Source: Trebonia sp963767685
Lineage (GTDB): Bacteria; Actinomycetota; Actinomycetes; Streptosporangiales; Streptosporangiaceae
Length of the DNA stretch: 64,000 nucleotides
Reading direction: 5' to 3'
NCBI GenBank assembly: GCA_963767685.1
Contig: CAVYEZ010000019.1
Span: 248,001-312,000 of the forward strand
Positions within the stretch are counted from its first letter, which is position 1, and every line of letters starts with the position of its first letter. The translations under genes were made by a program, and so were the position numbers. Of the stretch, positions 1-7,531 are shown one piece after another. Under the pieces are notes generated by a model. It worked only from the letters and a program-made list of their open reading frames with translations, had not been told where the DNA came from and made no database searches.

Positions 1-89
1 GGAGACGGCTAACCGGCCGCGACAAGTGCCGAGGTGAATCACCTGCCCGGAGCTTGCAGTGCGAGCAGCGTGGCGGTAGGTGTGGAGTC
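1..89. other. Window edge before hypA
   Basis: The first bases may hold the last codons of an upstream gene, since a TAA at 10-12 closes one frame, but too little is present to identify it. A GGAG at 84-87 serves as the ribosome binding site of hypA. Confidence 0.3.
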
Positions 90-434
90 GTGCACGAACT
101 GTCGATCTGCGGGTCGATCGCCGACATCGTGACCAGGCGGGCCGCCGGGCGGCCCGTGCAGGTCATCAACGTCCGCGTCGGCCAGTTGCGGCAGGTCGTG
201 CCGGACACGCTCGTGTACTGCTGGGAACTCGTCAGCGCGGACACGCCGCTGGAGGGCTCGCGGATCAGCATCGAGGCCGTGCCCGCGCGCATCCGGTGCC
301 GTGCCTGCGACCACGTCACCGACGTCGGCGCGATACCGGTCTTCGCCTGCGGCGGCTGCGGCGGCTTCGACGCGGAGGTCCTGTCGGGCGAGGAGTTCCT
401 CATTGCGTCGCTAGAACTGGGGGCAAGCACCTGA
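90..434 (+). CDS. hypA: Hydrogenase nickel incorporation protein HypA
   Basis: HypA delivers nickel to the large subunit of [NiFe]-hydrogenase together with HypB. The GTG at 90 is chosen because it gives the family's invariant N-terminus, Met-His-Glu-Leu-Ser, where His2 is the nickel ligand, and GGAG lies just upstream. An earlier in-frame ATG at 54 would add 12 residues absent from the family. The 114-residue length is normal. The structural zinc site is complete, with CxxC pairs at about residues 70/73 and 87/90. The stop overlaps an ATG as TGATG, so it is translationally coupled to hypB. The hydrogenase genes themselves are not in the window and probably lie upstream. Confidence 0.93.
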   Translation: MHELSICGSIADIVTRRAAGRPVQVINVRVGQLRQVVPDTLVYCWELVSADTPLEGSRISIEAVPARIRCRACDHVTDVGAIPVFACGGCGGFDAEVLSGEEFLIASLELGAST

Positions 435-547
435 TGGGGCGTTTCCACCGGCATGACGACGGGACCATGCATTCGCATGACACCGGGCACTTGAACGACA
501 CCGGGCACGCGGACGAGCAGTGCACTCGGACGACGCAGTGCAGTTGA
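434..547 (+). pseudogene. hypB: Out-of-frame His-rich 5' segment of hypB
   Basis: The ATG that overlaps the hypA stop opens a frame beginning MGRFHRHDDGT, which is how actinobacterial HypB proteins start, and continues with many histidines before a TGA at 545-547. The HypB body is in the frame one base back, from about 520. A near-repeat, TTGAACGACACCGGGCAC at 491-508 and TTGAACGACACAGTGCAC at 544-561, has a 53-base period. It encodes LNDTGH in one frame and LNDTVH in the other. One missing base in this repetitive segment, whether a real mutation, an assembly error or a -1 frameshift site, would explain the split. Confidence 0.75.
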
Positions 548-1269
548 ACGACACAGTGCACGACCACGACCACGCGCATGACCCCGGTGATCATTCGGGG
601 TACGTGACCGGCGGAGAGCGCGTTGAGGTGCTTGAGCGGATCTTCGACGAGAACGACAAGACCGCCGCCGCCAACCGGGCGGAGTTCGCCGCCGCCGGGG
701 TGCGGGTGGTCAACCTGATGTCATCACCGGGGGCGGGCAAGACGACGCTGCTGCGCGAGACCCTTGTCCGGGTGGCCGGCCAGCTCAGGGTGGGGATCAT
801 CGAGGGCGACATCGAGACCAGCCTGGACGCGGACCGGCTAGCGGGCTTCGGTGCGGAGGTCGCGCTGATCAACACGGGGAACGGGTTCGGCGGCGAGTGT
901 CACCTCGACGCGCCGATGGTCCGCTCGGCGCTGCCCCGGCTGCCGCTTGGCGACCTTGACCTGGTGCTCATCGAAAACGTCGGCAACCTGGTCTGCCCGG
1001 CCGAGTTCGACGTCGGCGAGGACGCCAGGGCAATGGTCTACGCGATCACCGAGGGCGAGGAAAAGCCGCTCAAGTACCCGGTCATGTTCCGCTCCTGCGG
1101 CCTCGTCCTCGTCAACAAGGTGGACCTGCTGCCTTACCTCGACTTCGACATGGACGGGTTCCTCGGCAACCTGCGCAAGGTCAACCCCGACGCCGAGGTC
1201 ATGCCGGTGAGCGCGCGCACCGGGGACGGCGTCGACGCCTGGTGCGACTGGCTCCGTGCCCTCGGCTGA
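520..1269 (+). CDS. hypB: Hydrogenase/urease nickel incorporation GTPase HypB
   Basis: SIMIBI-class GTPase that powers nickel insertion into [NiFe]-hydrogenase. The intact frame shows a His-rich stretch (about residues 14-25), the P-loop SSPGAGKTT (about 68-76), the metal-binding Cys-His in GGECHLDAP, the NVGNLVCPAEFDVGE segment, and NKVD for guanine recognition. The first usable start in this frame is the GTG at 520, which has no convincing ribosome binding site. The true start is more likely the ATG at 434 coupled to hypA, which needs a one-base frame correction. If translation starts only at 520 the protein still keeps all GTPase motifs and a shortened nickel-storage region. Confidence 0.92.
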   Translation: MHSDDAVQLNDTVHDHDHAHDPGDHSGYVTGGERVEVLERIFDENDKTAAANRAEFAAAGVRVVNLMSSPGAGKTTLLRETLVRVAGQLRVGIIEGDIETSLDADRLAGFGAEVALINTGNGFGGECHLDAPMVRSALPRLPLGDLDLVLIENVGNLVCPAEFDVGEDARAMVYAITEGEEKPLKYPVMFRSCGLVLVNKVDLLPYLDFDMDGFLGNLRKVNPDAEVMPVSARTGDGVDAWCDWLRALG

Positions 1270-1707
1270 CGCCGATAACTCGGCGTCCGCGCGGCCTTCC
1301 CAGCCGCGGTGCCGGGCTCGCGTGAGCGGCTGGGTCGCGGTGCGCGCCTCGGTGAGCGCGGCCGTCATCATGTCCGCGGCCTGGCCGGCGGCGGCGAGCG
1401 CCTCGATCGCCTCCGTCACCAGGTCGTCCGCGTCCGCGGGGCGGCCGTCCTCGTGCGCGACCTGCCCGTCCTCGTGCTGGACGACGAGGAACCGGGCGAG
1501 CTGCTCGCACAGCTGAGGCAAGCTCTGGCCGATGAGCTCAAGGCTGCCGACGATGGCACGGACGTCGCCTGGGTTGGACAGCTCGCCGCCGCCGTGCGTG
1601 AGCTCGTTGAGCACCGTGATCGCGTGCGCCGCCCGGTTGGCGATCTCGCACGGCGTCAGGGTGCTGGCCAGCTCGGTCACTTGGCGACCACGGCATCGCG
1701 GGCACAC
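838..1707 (-). CDS. Hypothetical protein, convergent with and overlapping hypB
   Basis: The first ~135 residues read as a normal acidic, helical protein with a segment LVVQHEDGQVAHEDG. They resemble small actinobacterial hypothetical proteins with a TLTPCEIANRAAHAITVLNEL-type start. I know no function. Starts are GTG at 1707 or GTG at 1680, neither with a good SD. The frame has no stop until 838, so the last ~145 residues are antisense to hypB and look like shadow sequence. Either the stop was lost or a frameshift lies near 1270. Only about 1270-1707 is credible coding sequence. Confidence 0.45.
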   Translation of the reverse strand: MCPRCRGRQVTELASTLTPCEIANRAAHAITVLNELTHGGGELSNPGDVRAIVGSLELIGQSLPQLCEQLARFLVVQHEDGQVAHEDGRPADADDLVTEAIEALAAAGQAADMMTAALTEARTATQPLTRARHRGWEGRADAELSASAEGTEPVAPGVDAVPGARAHRHDLGVGVDLAQVAEEPVHVEVEVRQQVHLVDEDEAAGAEHDRVLERLFLALGDRVDHCPGVLADVELGRADQVADVFDEHQVKVAKRQPGQRRADHRRVEVTLAAEPVPRVDQRDLRTEAR

Positions 1708-1913
1708 GGCTGCACCAACTGCTCAGGCATCCGTCTCCTCGGGGGAACTAGGGGTTGGAATCACGGGCCTACCGCATGGTGTGCCCGCGGAACCGCTCTT
1801 TATACGATACGTCGCCGGTAACGCCTGGTCAGCCGGAGCTGTTGGCTGGCCTGCTGACGCTGCGCGATGAATGACACGTTTTAGCCGCCGCGAAACGGCT
1901 ACTCTGACGTCTC

Positions 1914-3278
1914 GTGTCGGTTAACGACGACGGAGACCAGTTTCCTTCCGTGATGCCCGAAGGCGAAGGCGGCGAGGGCTTCGTCGTAGTGCCCGGCGAG
2001 GGACGCTGGGGACCCCCCGATTTCTTCCGCGAAGGGGGCCGGATACCGGCCGAGATGCTGCGGGCGGCGCAGCCTGCCGGCGCCGTTTTCGCGCTCGGCT
2101 GGCTGATGGCCGAGCTGTTCGACCTGCGGCGACGGGCGAGCGTCAGCGAACCCACGCCGCCGTTCGATCCGGTCTCGCAGCTCCCCCTCGCCGCCGACCT
2201 GGCGGCGGACCCCAAGCTCATCTTCCTCGCCGCCCAGCTCTCCGAGCTGCTGCGCTGGTTCCCGCGTCTGCACCGGCCGCTCCGGCTGGTTACCACCCAG
2301 ACGAACAAGAAGAAGGCGGTCGTCGCCGCGGAGAACCTGGCCACGGCGGAGGCGGCCGACGAAGCCAAGGCCGATGAAGCCCAGCCCGCCGCGGCGGCGA
2401 CCGCCGCGGTCAGCGCCGTGGCGCCGTTCTCACCGACGGAGTTCCTCGCCGCGGTGTCGGCCCTGCACCAGGCCATACTGGACGAGTTCGCTGATGACCC
2501 GGAGCGGTTGTGTGCCTACCAGCTCGGTCTCTCGCTCAGCGACCTGGCGTGGCTTCCGTCTCTCGGCGGCCTCGGCCTGCAGTCCGCGGCCAGCCGGCCC
2601 AGCGGCCTGTTGGGCCTGTTCGCGCGCTCGCACCTGGCAACCGTGCACACCTTGCTCAGCGGCGCCGGTAAGCAGTTGCCCGCGGGGGCGGCCGCGATCG
2701 TGTCCGGGTCGCTCGACAACTGGGCGGACTGGCTCGACGTCAACAGCGCGCGGATCAAGTCAGCTGACGGGGACACCTGGTTGCCGGAGGCGGAGGTGGT
2801 GCTGCCCGCCCTCCGCGTCCAGGGCTGGGTCTGGCGGTCGGTGCTCATTGCCGACCCGGAGGTGGCCGTGCAGCCGAGCATGGCGGCCTGGGTGCAGGCG
2901 GGATCGTCCATCGCCCGGGCGGGCCGGATGACGGCCGACGTCATCGTGCGCCGGTTCTGGCCGGTCTTGGTGGTCGCCCTGCTGGCGCTGGCCGGCCTGC
3001 TGTACCTGGTGATTTCGAACCTCAGCGGGGCCAGCCAGGTGTGGGCGTCTCTGGTCACGGTGGCGGCGGTGGTCGGCTCAAGCACCTGGGGCCTGGGCAG
3101 CGGGATCTCACAGTCGCTCGGCGGCGTCGGGTACGAGATCTGGGGGGCGGCCAAGCTAGACGCCGCCACGTGGGGCGTCACCTGGCTGCCCGCGCTGCCG
3201 GCCAGCCGGGGCGAGCGGGCCAAGCTTGAGGGGCGCGGCGTGGCCATGCCGCAGATCAGGAAAAACCTCGACCGTTAG
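1914..3278 (+). CDS. Hypothetical membrane protein
   Basis: A 454-residue protein of unknown function starting at GTG 1914. The first ~340 residues are soluble, with an Ala/Glu/Lys-rich linker (about 140-165). Two hydrophobic segments follow at roughly 345-370 and 375-400, so a large N-terminal domain would sit on one side of the membrane with a short tail of about 50 residues after the hairpin. No catalytic motif is visible. It ends 10 bp before the methyltransferase start, so the two may be co-transcribed. Confidence 0.75.
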   Translation: MSVNDDGDQFPSVMPEGEGGEGFVVVPGEGRWGPPDFFREGGRIPAEMLRAAQPAGAVFALGWLMAELFDLRRRASVSEPTPPFDPVSQLPLAADLAADPKLIFLAAQLSELLRWFPRLHRPLRLVTTQTNKKKAVVAAENLATAEAADEAKADEAQPAAAATAAVSAVAPFSPTEFLAAVSALHQAILDEFADDPERLCAYQLGLSLSDLAWLPSLGGLGLQSAASRPSGLLGLFARSHLATVHTLLSGAGKQLPAGAAAIVSGSLDNWADWLDVNSARIKSADGDTWLPEAEVVLPALRVQGWVWRSVLIADPEVAVQPSMAAWVQAGSSIARAGRMTADVIVRRFWPVLVVALLALAGLLYLVISNLSGASQVWASLVTVAAVVGSSTWGLGSGISQSLGGVGYEIWGAAKLDAATWGVTWLPALPASRGERAKLEGRGVAMPQIRKNLDR

Positions 3279-3288
3279 CATCAGTGGC

Positions 3289-4017
3289 ATGCCGGACACT
3301 GAGGACACCAACGCCGCCGTCTGGAAGTCGGACATCGGCGTCAGCTTCTGGAGGTCGCGCGCGACCGACCGGGCCAGGCGCGACGCCGAGCGTCGGGTCA
3401 TGATGGCCGAGCTGCTGCCGTTCGCCACCGACGCGACGTTCACGTTCGTGGACCTGGGCGCGGGAACCGGCGCCGCCGCCAGGACCATCCTCGACCACTA
3501 CCCCGCCGCGCGCGCCGTCCTCGCCGACTTCTCGCCGCAGATGATGGCCCAGGGCCAGGTCGAACTTGAGCCGTACGCCGGCCGCTACGCCTACTCGGAG
3601 TTCGACCTGGCGGCGGCCGGTGCCTGGCCCGCGTCCATTCCCGACCCGGTGGACGCCGTGATCAGCTCGCTGTCCGTGCACCACCTCAACGACGAGCGCA
3701 AGCAGTCGCTGTTCGCCGAGATCATCGCGCACCTGGCACCGGGCGGCTGGTACCTCAACTACGACCCCGTGCTCCCGCCCGACCCGGTGGTCGAGGAGGC
3801 GTGGCTGCGGGCCGGCGACCGCCGCGACCCGTCGGCCGCGGACAAACGGCGGCAGCGGACGCCGGAGGAGCAGTTCCGCTACGAGAACCACGTCCGGTAC
3901 ATGATCCCGCTCGACCCGCAGGTCGGCTTCCTGCGGGCGGCGGGTTTCGAGGGCGTGGACGTCTACTGGAAGGAACTCGACTTCGTCATCTACGGCGGCC
4001 GCCGGCCGCTGTCCTGA
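3289..4017 (+). CDS. Class I SAM-dependent methyltransferase
   Basis: A 242-residue Rossmann-fold methyltransferase. The SAM-binding motif I reads FVDLGAGTGAAA, followed by an acidic residue in VLADFSPQM. The motif IV/post-I region DAVISSLSVHHL is typical of the Methyltransf_11/25/31 group. Substrate unknown. The ATG at 3289 is preferred over the upstream ATG at 3226, which would overlap the previous gene and add a basic stretch with no homology. It follows that gene closely and is convergent with the nitroreductase, with only 4 bp between stops. Confidence 0.85.
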   Translation: MPDTEDTNAAVWKSDIGVSFWRSRATDRARRDAERRVMMAELLPFATDATFTFVDLGAGTGAAARTILDHYPAARAVLADFSPQMMAQGQVELEPYAGRYAYSEFDLAAAGAWPASIPDPVDAVISSLSVHHLNDERKQSLFAEIIAHLAPGGWYLNYDPVLPPDPVVEEAWLRAGDRRDPSAADKRRQRTPEEQFRYENHVRYMIPLDPQVGFLRAAGFEGVDVYWKELDFVIYGGRRPLS

Positions 4018-4021
4018 CGAC

Positions 4022-4537
4022 CTACCAGTGGTCGCGGCGGACCACCTCGTCGAAGGGGAGGCGGTTCGGCTTGACGATCGGCTTGAGCGGCCGGTCGGCC
4101 GGGTATCCCACGCCGATCAGGTAAGCGACGTAACGGTCCTCGGGGACGCCGAGGATCTCGCGCGCCTTCTCCTGGTCGCCGACCGAGGAGTGGCCGGTGC
4201 CGATGCCCAGGTCGGCGGCGGCAAGCATGATGGCATAGGTTGCCTGGCCGAGGTCGTACTGGTCAACCACCTTGGTGCGCTCGTCCGCGGGCTCGGTGAG
4301 GACCAGCGCGATCGCCGCCGCGGCGCCGGCGATATGCCGCGCACCCTGCCACACCGTCGAAAGCGCCTGGAGCTGGTCTCCGTCGGTGACGATGATGAAG
4401 TTCCAGTGCTGACGGTTGCTTGCCGACGGGGCGCGCCAGCCGGCCTCGGTAATCCGGTTGAGGTCGGCGTCGGGGACGGGGTCGGGCAGGTAGCTGCGCA
4501 CGTTCCGCCGCGCCCGGATGGCGTCCCAGGTCTCCAT
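4022..4537 (-). CDS. Nitroreductase family protein
   Basis: A 171-residue FMN-dependent nitroreductase-fold oxidoreductase. Family features are the N-terminal ARRNVRSYLPDPV (FMN phosphate-binding Arg/Ser), GWRAPSASNRQHWNFIIV, and the C-terminal LIGVGYPADRPLKPIVKPNR, where the GYP motif is common in this family. The ATG at 4537 is chosen because GAAGGAG sits 6 bases upstream; an earlier ATG at 4582 lacks this. The substrate cannot be told from sequence; relatives reduce nitroaromatics, quinones or iodotyrosine-like compounds. Confidence 0.88.
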   Translation of the reverse strand: METWDAIRARRNVRSYLPDPVPDADLNRITEAGWRAPSASNRQHWNFIIVTDGDQLQALSTVWQGARHIAGAAAAIALVLTEPADERTKVVDQYDLGQATYAIMLAAADLGIGTGHSSVGDQEKAREILGVPEDRYVAYLIGVGYPADRPLKPIVKPNRLPFDEVVRRDHW

Positions 4538-4731
4538 GTGAGGCTCCTTCGCTGCGTCATTGTCCATAGACCCGATAGGCATACCGCATCACGGGTTCGT
4601 CCGGCCAGCCAGTGACGTTTGTGGTCTGGCAACGATCATCGCCTCCGGCGGGCGCTGCGGCAACGCCCCGATAGCGCCTACTCGCCCGTCCTACCTGCGG
4701 GGTCTGCCCGCGGCAAGGCGGCAACGGGTGA

Positions 4732-4786
4732 TTGTCGCGGGGAACGAAGGGGCCGACGCAAATTCGGGTGGATTCCACAGCGACAA
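4732..4786 (+). ncRNA. Candidate structured 5' leader RNA upstream of ligM
   Basis: Nested complementary arms can be read by eye. TTGTCGC at 4732-4738 pairs with GCGACAA at 4780-4786, GGAA at 4741-4744 with TTCC at 4773-4776, and CGAA at 4745-4748 with TTCG at 4763-4766. They enclose a purine-rich loop. The element ends 8 bases before the AGGAGG of the leader ORF, where a regulatory RNA would act. It matches no riboswitch class that I can recognise. Short helices arise by chance in GC-rich DNA, so this is tentative. Confidence 0.3.
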
Positions 4787-4806
4787 GGTACGCGAGGAGG
4801 TACATC

Positions 4807-4860
4807 ATGGTCATCGGGCGTCGGCTGGACGCATTAGCCGGCTGGCTGAGTGACGCATAG
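4807..4860 (+). CDS. 17-residue leader peptide ORF upstream of ligM
   Basis: An ATG at 4807 sits 6 bases after GAGGAGG (4794-4800), one of the strongest ribosome binding sites in the window. It opens MVIGRRLDALAGWLSDA followed by TAG at 4858-4860. The ligM ATG is 25 bases further on with its own AAGGAAGG. The peptide has no run of a single amino acid, so simple attenuation is not evident; coupling of translation to ligM is possible. The ORF is short enough to be chance, but the SD is not easily explained otherwise. Confidence 0.5.
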   Translation: MVIGRRLDALAGWLSDA

Positions 4861-4885
4861 TTACCAAGGAAGGTAGGCATACCAC

Positions 4886-6289
4886 ATGGCGCAGCGAAGC
4901 CTTGAGGATCTGCTGCAGACAGTCAATCCCGTTGAACTGCTGCGGAACTCCCAGGAGGGCGCTTACGTCTACCCGGTCGTTCCAACCGAGTTCTCCAACT
5001 GGAAGACCGAGCAGGTCGCCTGGGCCACCGCCGCCGTGCTGTTCGACCAGACCCACCACATGGCGAACCTGTACATCAAGGGCCCGGACGCGCTGAAGCT
5101 GATCTCCCACCTGGGGATCAACACCTTCAAGAACTTCCCGCTGAACATGGCGAAGCAGTTCGTGCCCGTCACCTACGACGGCTACGTGATCGGCGACGGC
5201 ATCCTGTTCCACCTCGAGGAGAACGAGTACGAGTTCGTCGGCCGGGTGCCGACCGTGAACTGGGTGCAGTTCCACGTGGAGACCGGGGACTGGGACGTCG
5301 AACTGGTCCGCGACGACCGCTCGCCTTCGCGCCCGATGGGCCAGGCCGTCACCCGCACGCAGTACCGCTTCCAGATCCAGGGCCCGAACGCGTCCCAGGT
5401 GATCGAGAAGCTGAACGGCGGCCCGATCGCGGACATCAAGTTCTTCCGCACCGATTTCATCAACATCAAGGGCCGTCAGGTGCACGCGCTCCGGCACGGC
5501 ATGTCCGGCCAGCCCGGCCTTGAGGTGTGGGGACCGTACGAGGAGTACCTGGAGATCCGCGAGGCGATCCTCGAGGCCGGCGAGGAGTTCGGCATCAAGC
5601 CCGTCGGGTCGCGCGCCTACGCGTCCAACACGCTTGAGTCCGGCTGGATCCCGTCGCCGCTGCCCGCCATCTACACCGGCGAGAAGCTCAAGGGTTACCG
5701 CGAGTGGCTCCCCTCGCAGGGCTACGAGGGGTACGCGGGAACGCTCGGCGGTTCCTACGTCTCCTCGAACGTCGAGGACTACTACCTGACCCCGTATGAG
5801 CTCGGCTACGGCCACATGGTGAAGTTCGACCACGACTTCATCGGCCGCGAGGCGCTCGAGGCGCTCGACAAGCCCGCCCAGCGCCGCAAGGTGACGCTGG
5901 CCTGGAACGCCGAGGACGCGGGCAAGATCGCCGCCTCGCTATACACCGACGAGATCCCGGCCAAGGGCCTGGACGTGCCGATCTCGAACTACTCCTCGTC
6001 GAACTACGACGCGGTGCTGCTCGACGGCAAGGTCGTCGGCCTGTCGCTGTTCACGGGCTACAGCCACAACGAGCGCAAGGAACTGTCGCTCGGTGTAATC
6101 GACCCGTCGATCGAGGTCGGGACCGAGGTCACCCTGGTCTGGGGCGAGCCGGACGGCGGGTCGCTGAAGGCGTCGGTTGAGCGGCCGCACAAGCAGGTCG
6201 AGGTGCGCGCCACCGTGTCGCCCGTGCCCTACTCCAGCGAGGCCCGCGAGCACTACGCGGAAGGCTGGCGGGTGAGCGGGCGAGCCTGA
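4886..6289 (+). CDS. ligM: LigM-like tetrahydrofolate-dependent aryl O-demethylase (GcvT family)
   Basis: A 467-residue GcvT/aminomethyltransferase-fold protein. Its whole length resembles, from memory, LigM of Sphingobium, which moves the methyl group of vanillate or 3-O-methylgallate to tetrahydrofolate. Distinctive shared blocks are LLRNSQEGAYVYPVV, VLFDQTHHM, DDRSPSRPMG, RALRHGM-like HALRHGMSG, PGLEVWGPYE, SNVEDYYLTPYELGYGH, KFDHDFIGREALEAL and SLFTGYSHNER. Length also matches. The true methyl donor here is unproven; paralogues acting on other methoxy compounds exist. It is monocistronic by spacing, preceded by the leader ORF and followed by a strong hairpin terminator. No folate-cycle genes are beside it. 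Confidence 0.85.
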   Translation: MAQRSLEDLLQTVNPVELLRNSQEGAYVYPVVPTEFSNWKTEQVAWATAAVLFDQTHHMANLYIKGPDALKLISHLGINTFKNFPLNMAKQFVPVTYDGYVIGDGILFHLEENEYEFVGRVPTVNWVQFHVETGDWDVELVRDDRSPSRPMGQAVTRTQYRFQIQGPNASQVIEKLNGGPIADIKFFRTDFINIKGRQVHALRHGMSGQPGLEVWGPYEEYLEIREAILEAGEEFGIKPVGSRAYASNTLESGWIPSPLPAIYTGEKLKGYREWLPSQGYEGYAGTLGGSYVSSNVEDYYLTPYELGYGHMVKFDHDFIGREALEALDKPAQRRKVTLAWNAEDAGKIAASLYTDEIPAKGLDVPISNYSSSNYDAVLLDGKVVGLSLFTGYSHNERKELSLGVIDPSIEVGTEVTLVWGEPDGGSLKASVERPHKQVEVRATVSPVPYSSEAREHYAEGWRVSGRA

Positions 6290-6319
6290 TGCCTCGCTAG
6301 CCGCCACGTTCGCGACGTG

Positions 6320-6363
6320 GTCCGCCGCCCCGGCAGCGCTTCGCTCGCGCCGGGGCGGCGGAC
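6320..6363 (+). terminator. Rho-independent terminator after ligM
   Basis: A perfect 15-base inverted repeat, GTCCGCCGCCCCGGC at 6320-6334 and GCCGGGGCGGCGGAC at 6349-6363, with a 14-base loop, is followed directly by GTTTT. It lies between the convergent ligM and CHAD genes. The T-run is on the ligM side. Confidence 0.9.
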
Positions 6364-6377
6364 GTTTTCCTGGCGGG

Positions 6378-7394
6378 TCATGCCTTCGGCAGCCAGCGGG
6401 ACTGGCGGCGGGCCCGGCGCCAGGCGTGGTGCGCCTGATCCTCGCAGGCCACCGCCTGGTAGTGCGCCCGCTGGTGCAGCAGGCCGAAGCTGAAGGCGTT
6501 CTCGCCGGCCAGGTGGGCCTGCACGCCGATGTCGCGGGCCGTCGCCTGGGCGATCACCGCGTCCTGGTGCGAGCCGAGCACCGACTGGACATCCTTCATG
6601 CGCTTGGCGAACTTGCCGTCCTTCTTGCCGAGCACCGGCCGCGCGGCCTCCGCCGCGTACCGGGCGCGCTTTGCCGCCTTCCGCGTCTCGTGCAGCGCCA
6701 CGTCGTGTGCCTGCCCGGCGGGGGCATGGCGGACGCGCCGCATGCGGCGGCGCGTCCGCCGGTAGGCCCGGCCGACGGCCATCGGGAGTGCCTTGCCGGC
6801 GGGCTCGGCCGCCGCGGCAGTCAGCGGCGGGCTGTCGAGCAGCCGGGCGAGCTCGGCGCGCAGCGCGCGGTACCGATCGGAGTCGAGCGCGTCGAGTACG
6901 GCCTTTCTGCTGCTGGCCTCGAGGGGGGCGAAGTGCGCGGTGATCCGCGCCTGCGCGGGCCCGAGCACAAGCTCGACCGGCACGGCCTTAAGCCCGGCGT
7001 GCAGGTGATCGGCGAGTACCTCGTTGTCGCGGGCGGCGCCGAGCACGCCGCCCAGCCACTTCAGCTCGGCGCGCAGGTGCTCGGTCTCCGCCTTGGACAC
7101 GATCCCGGTGAAGGACTGCAGCACGCTGCGCAGCCGCCGTACCGTGACGCGCATCTGGTGCACGGCGTCCGGCTTGTCGCGCCGGACCGCCAGGTCAAGG
7201 ACGCTCAGCTTAGCCGCCTGAGTGTCGAGGTAGGCGAGCACCACCTCGCCGGCCGATGAGTGCCGGGTGAACCGCCTGCGGTGCGCCGACCGACCGCCGT
7301 GCGCGGGCACACCGGTCTCGGCTGGCGTCATCTGCCCCGGCGGCGATGTCGCTCGGGTGAGTGTGGTTGTCTCTCGTGTCTGTGTGGTCATCAC
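6378..7394 (-). CDS. CHAD domain protein
   Basis: A 338-residue protein whose body (about 45-330) is a CHAD domain, an all-helical fold that binds inorganic polyphosphate through conserved His and basic residues. Visible signatures are AVHQMRVTVRRLRSVLQSF (first repeat) and ALHETRKAAKRARYAAE (second repeat), then KDVQSVLGSHQDAVIA. Highly basic stretches such as RRTRRRMRRVRH fit polyanion binding. There is no CYTH/ThTPase domain, so this is a stand-alone CHAD protein. GTG 7394 or the adjacent ATG 7391 may start it. The first 40 residues are Thr/Pro-rich and probably disordered. Confidence 0.9.
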   Translation of the reverse strand: MMTTQTRETTTLTRATSPPGQMTPAETGVPAHGGRSAHRRRFTRHSSAGEVVLAYLDTQAAKLSVLDLAVRRDKPDAVHQMRVTVRRLRSVLQSFTGIVSKAETEHLRAELKWLGGVLGAARDNEVLADHLHAGLKAVPVELVLGPAQARITAHFAPLEASSRKAVLDALDSDRYRALRAELARLLDSPPLTAAAAEPAGKALPMAVGRAYRRTRRRMRRVRHAPAGQAHDVALHETRKAAKRARYAAEAARPVLGKKDGKFAKRMKDVQSVLGSHQDAVIAQATARDIGVQAHLAGENAFSFGLLHQRAHYQAVACEDQAHHAWRRARRQSRWLPKA

Positions 7395-7531
7395 AGTCGT
7401 CTACCCATCGCTGCGTGCTGAATCCTTCGGGTTTGCTTTTAGCTTGACCGCGACGAGCGCGGCGGCGTTTACAAGGTGTCGTGGACGTTTTAGGGTGGCC
7501 GCGATTCGCGGTTGGCAAGGAGAGGCGGGAC

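Larger units (their letters stand above)
4538..4885. other. Intergenic region between nitroreductase and ligM
   Basis: About 350 bp between divergent genes. Apart from the possible structured RNA at 4732-4786 and the leader ORF at 4807-4860, I see no protein-coding signal. A longer open frame on the plus strand at 4560-4853 has no recognisable domain and no SD. Confidence 0.6.

Noticed and set aside
39..314. Minus-strand open frame opposite hypA
   Set aside because: Arg/Asp/Pro-rich shadow of hypA with no domain.
1309..1821. Plus-strand open frame downstream of hypB
   Set aside because: Opposite the better minus-strand hypothetical gene; no SD and arbitrary composition.
4732..4786. Naming the ligM leader as a THF, SAM or glycine riboswitch
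   Set aside because: I could not match the conserved cores of these classes, so only a generic structured element is proposed.
4560..4853. Plus-strand 97-codon frame upstream of ligM
   Set aside because: No SD, no domain, and it crosses the possible structured RNA and the leader ORF; noncoding is simpler.
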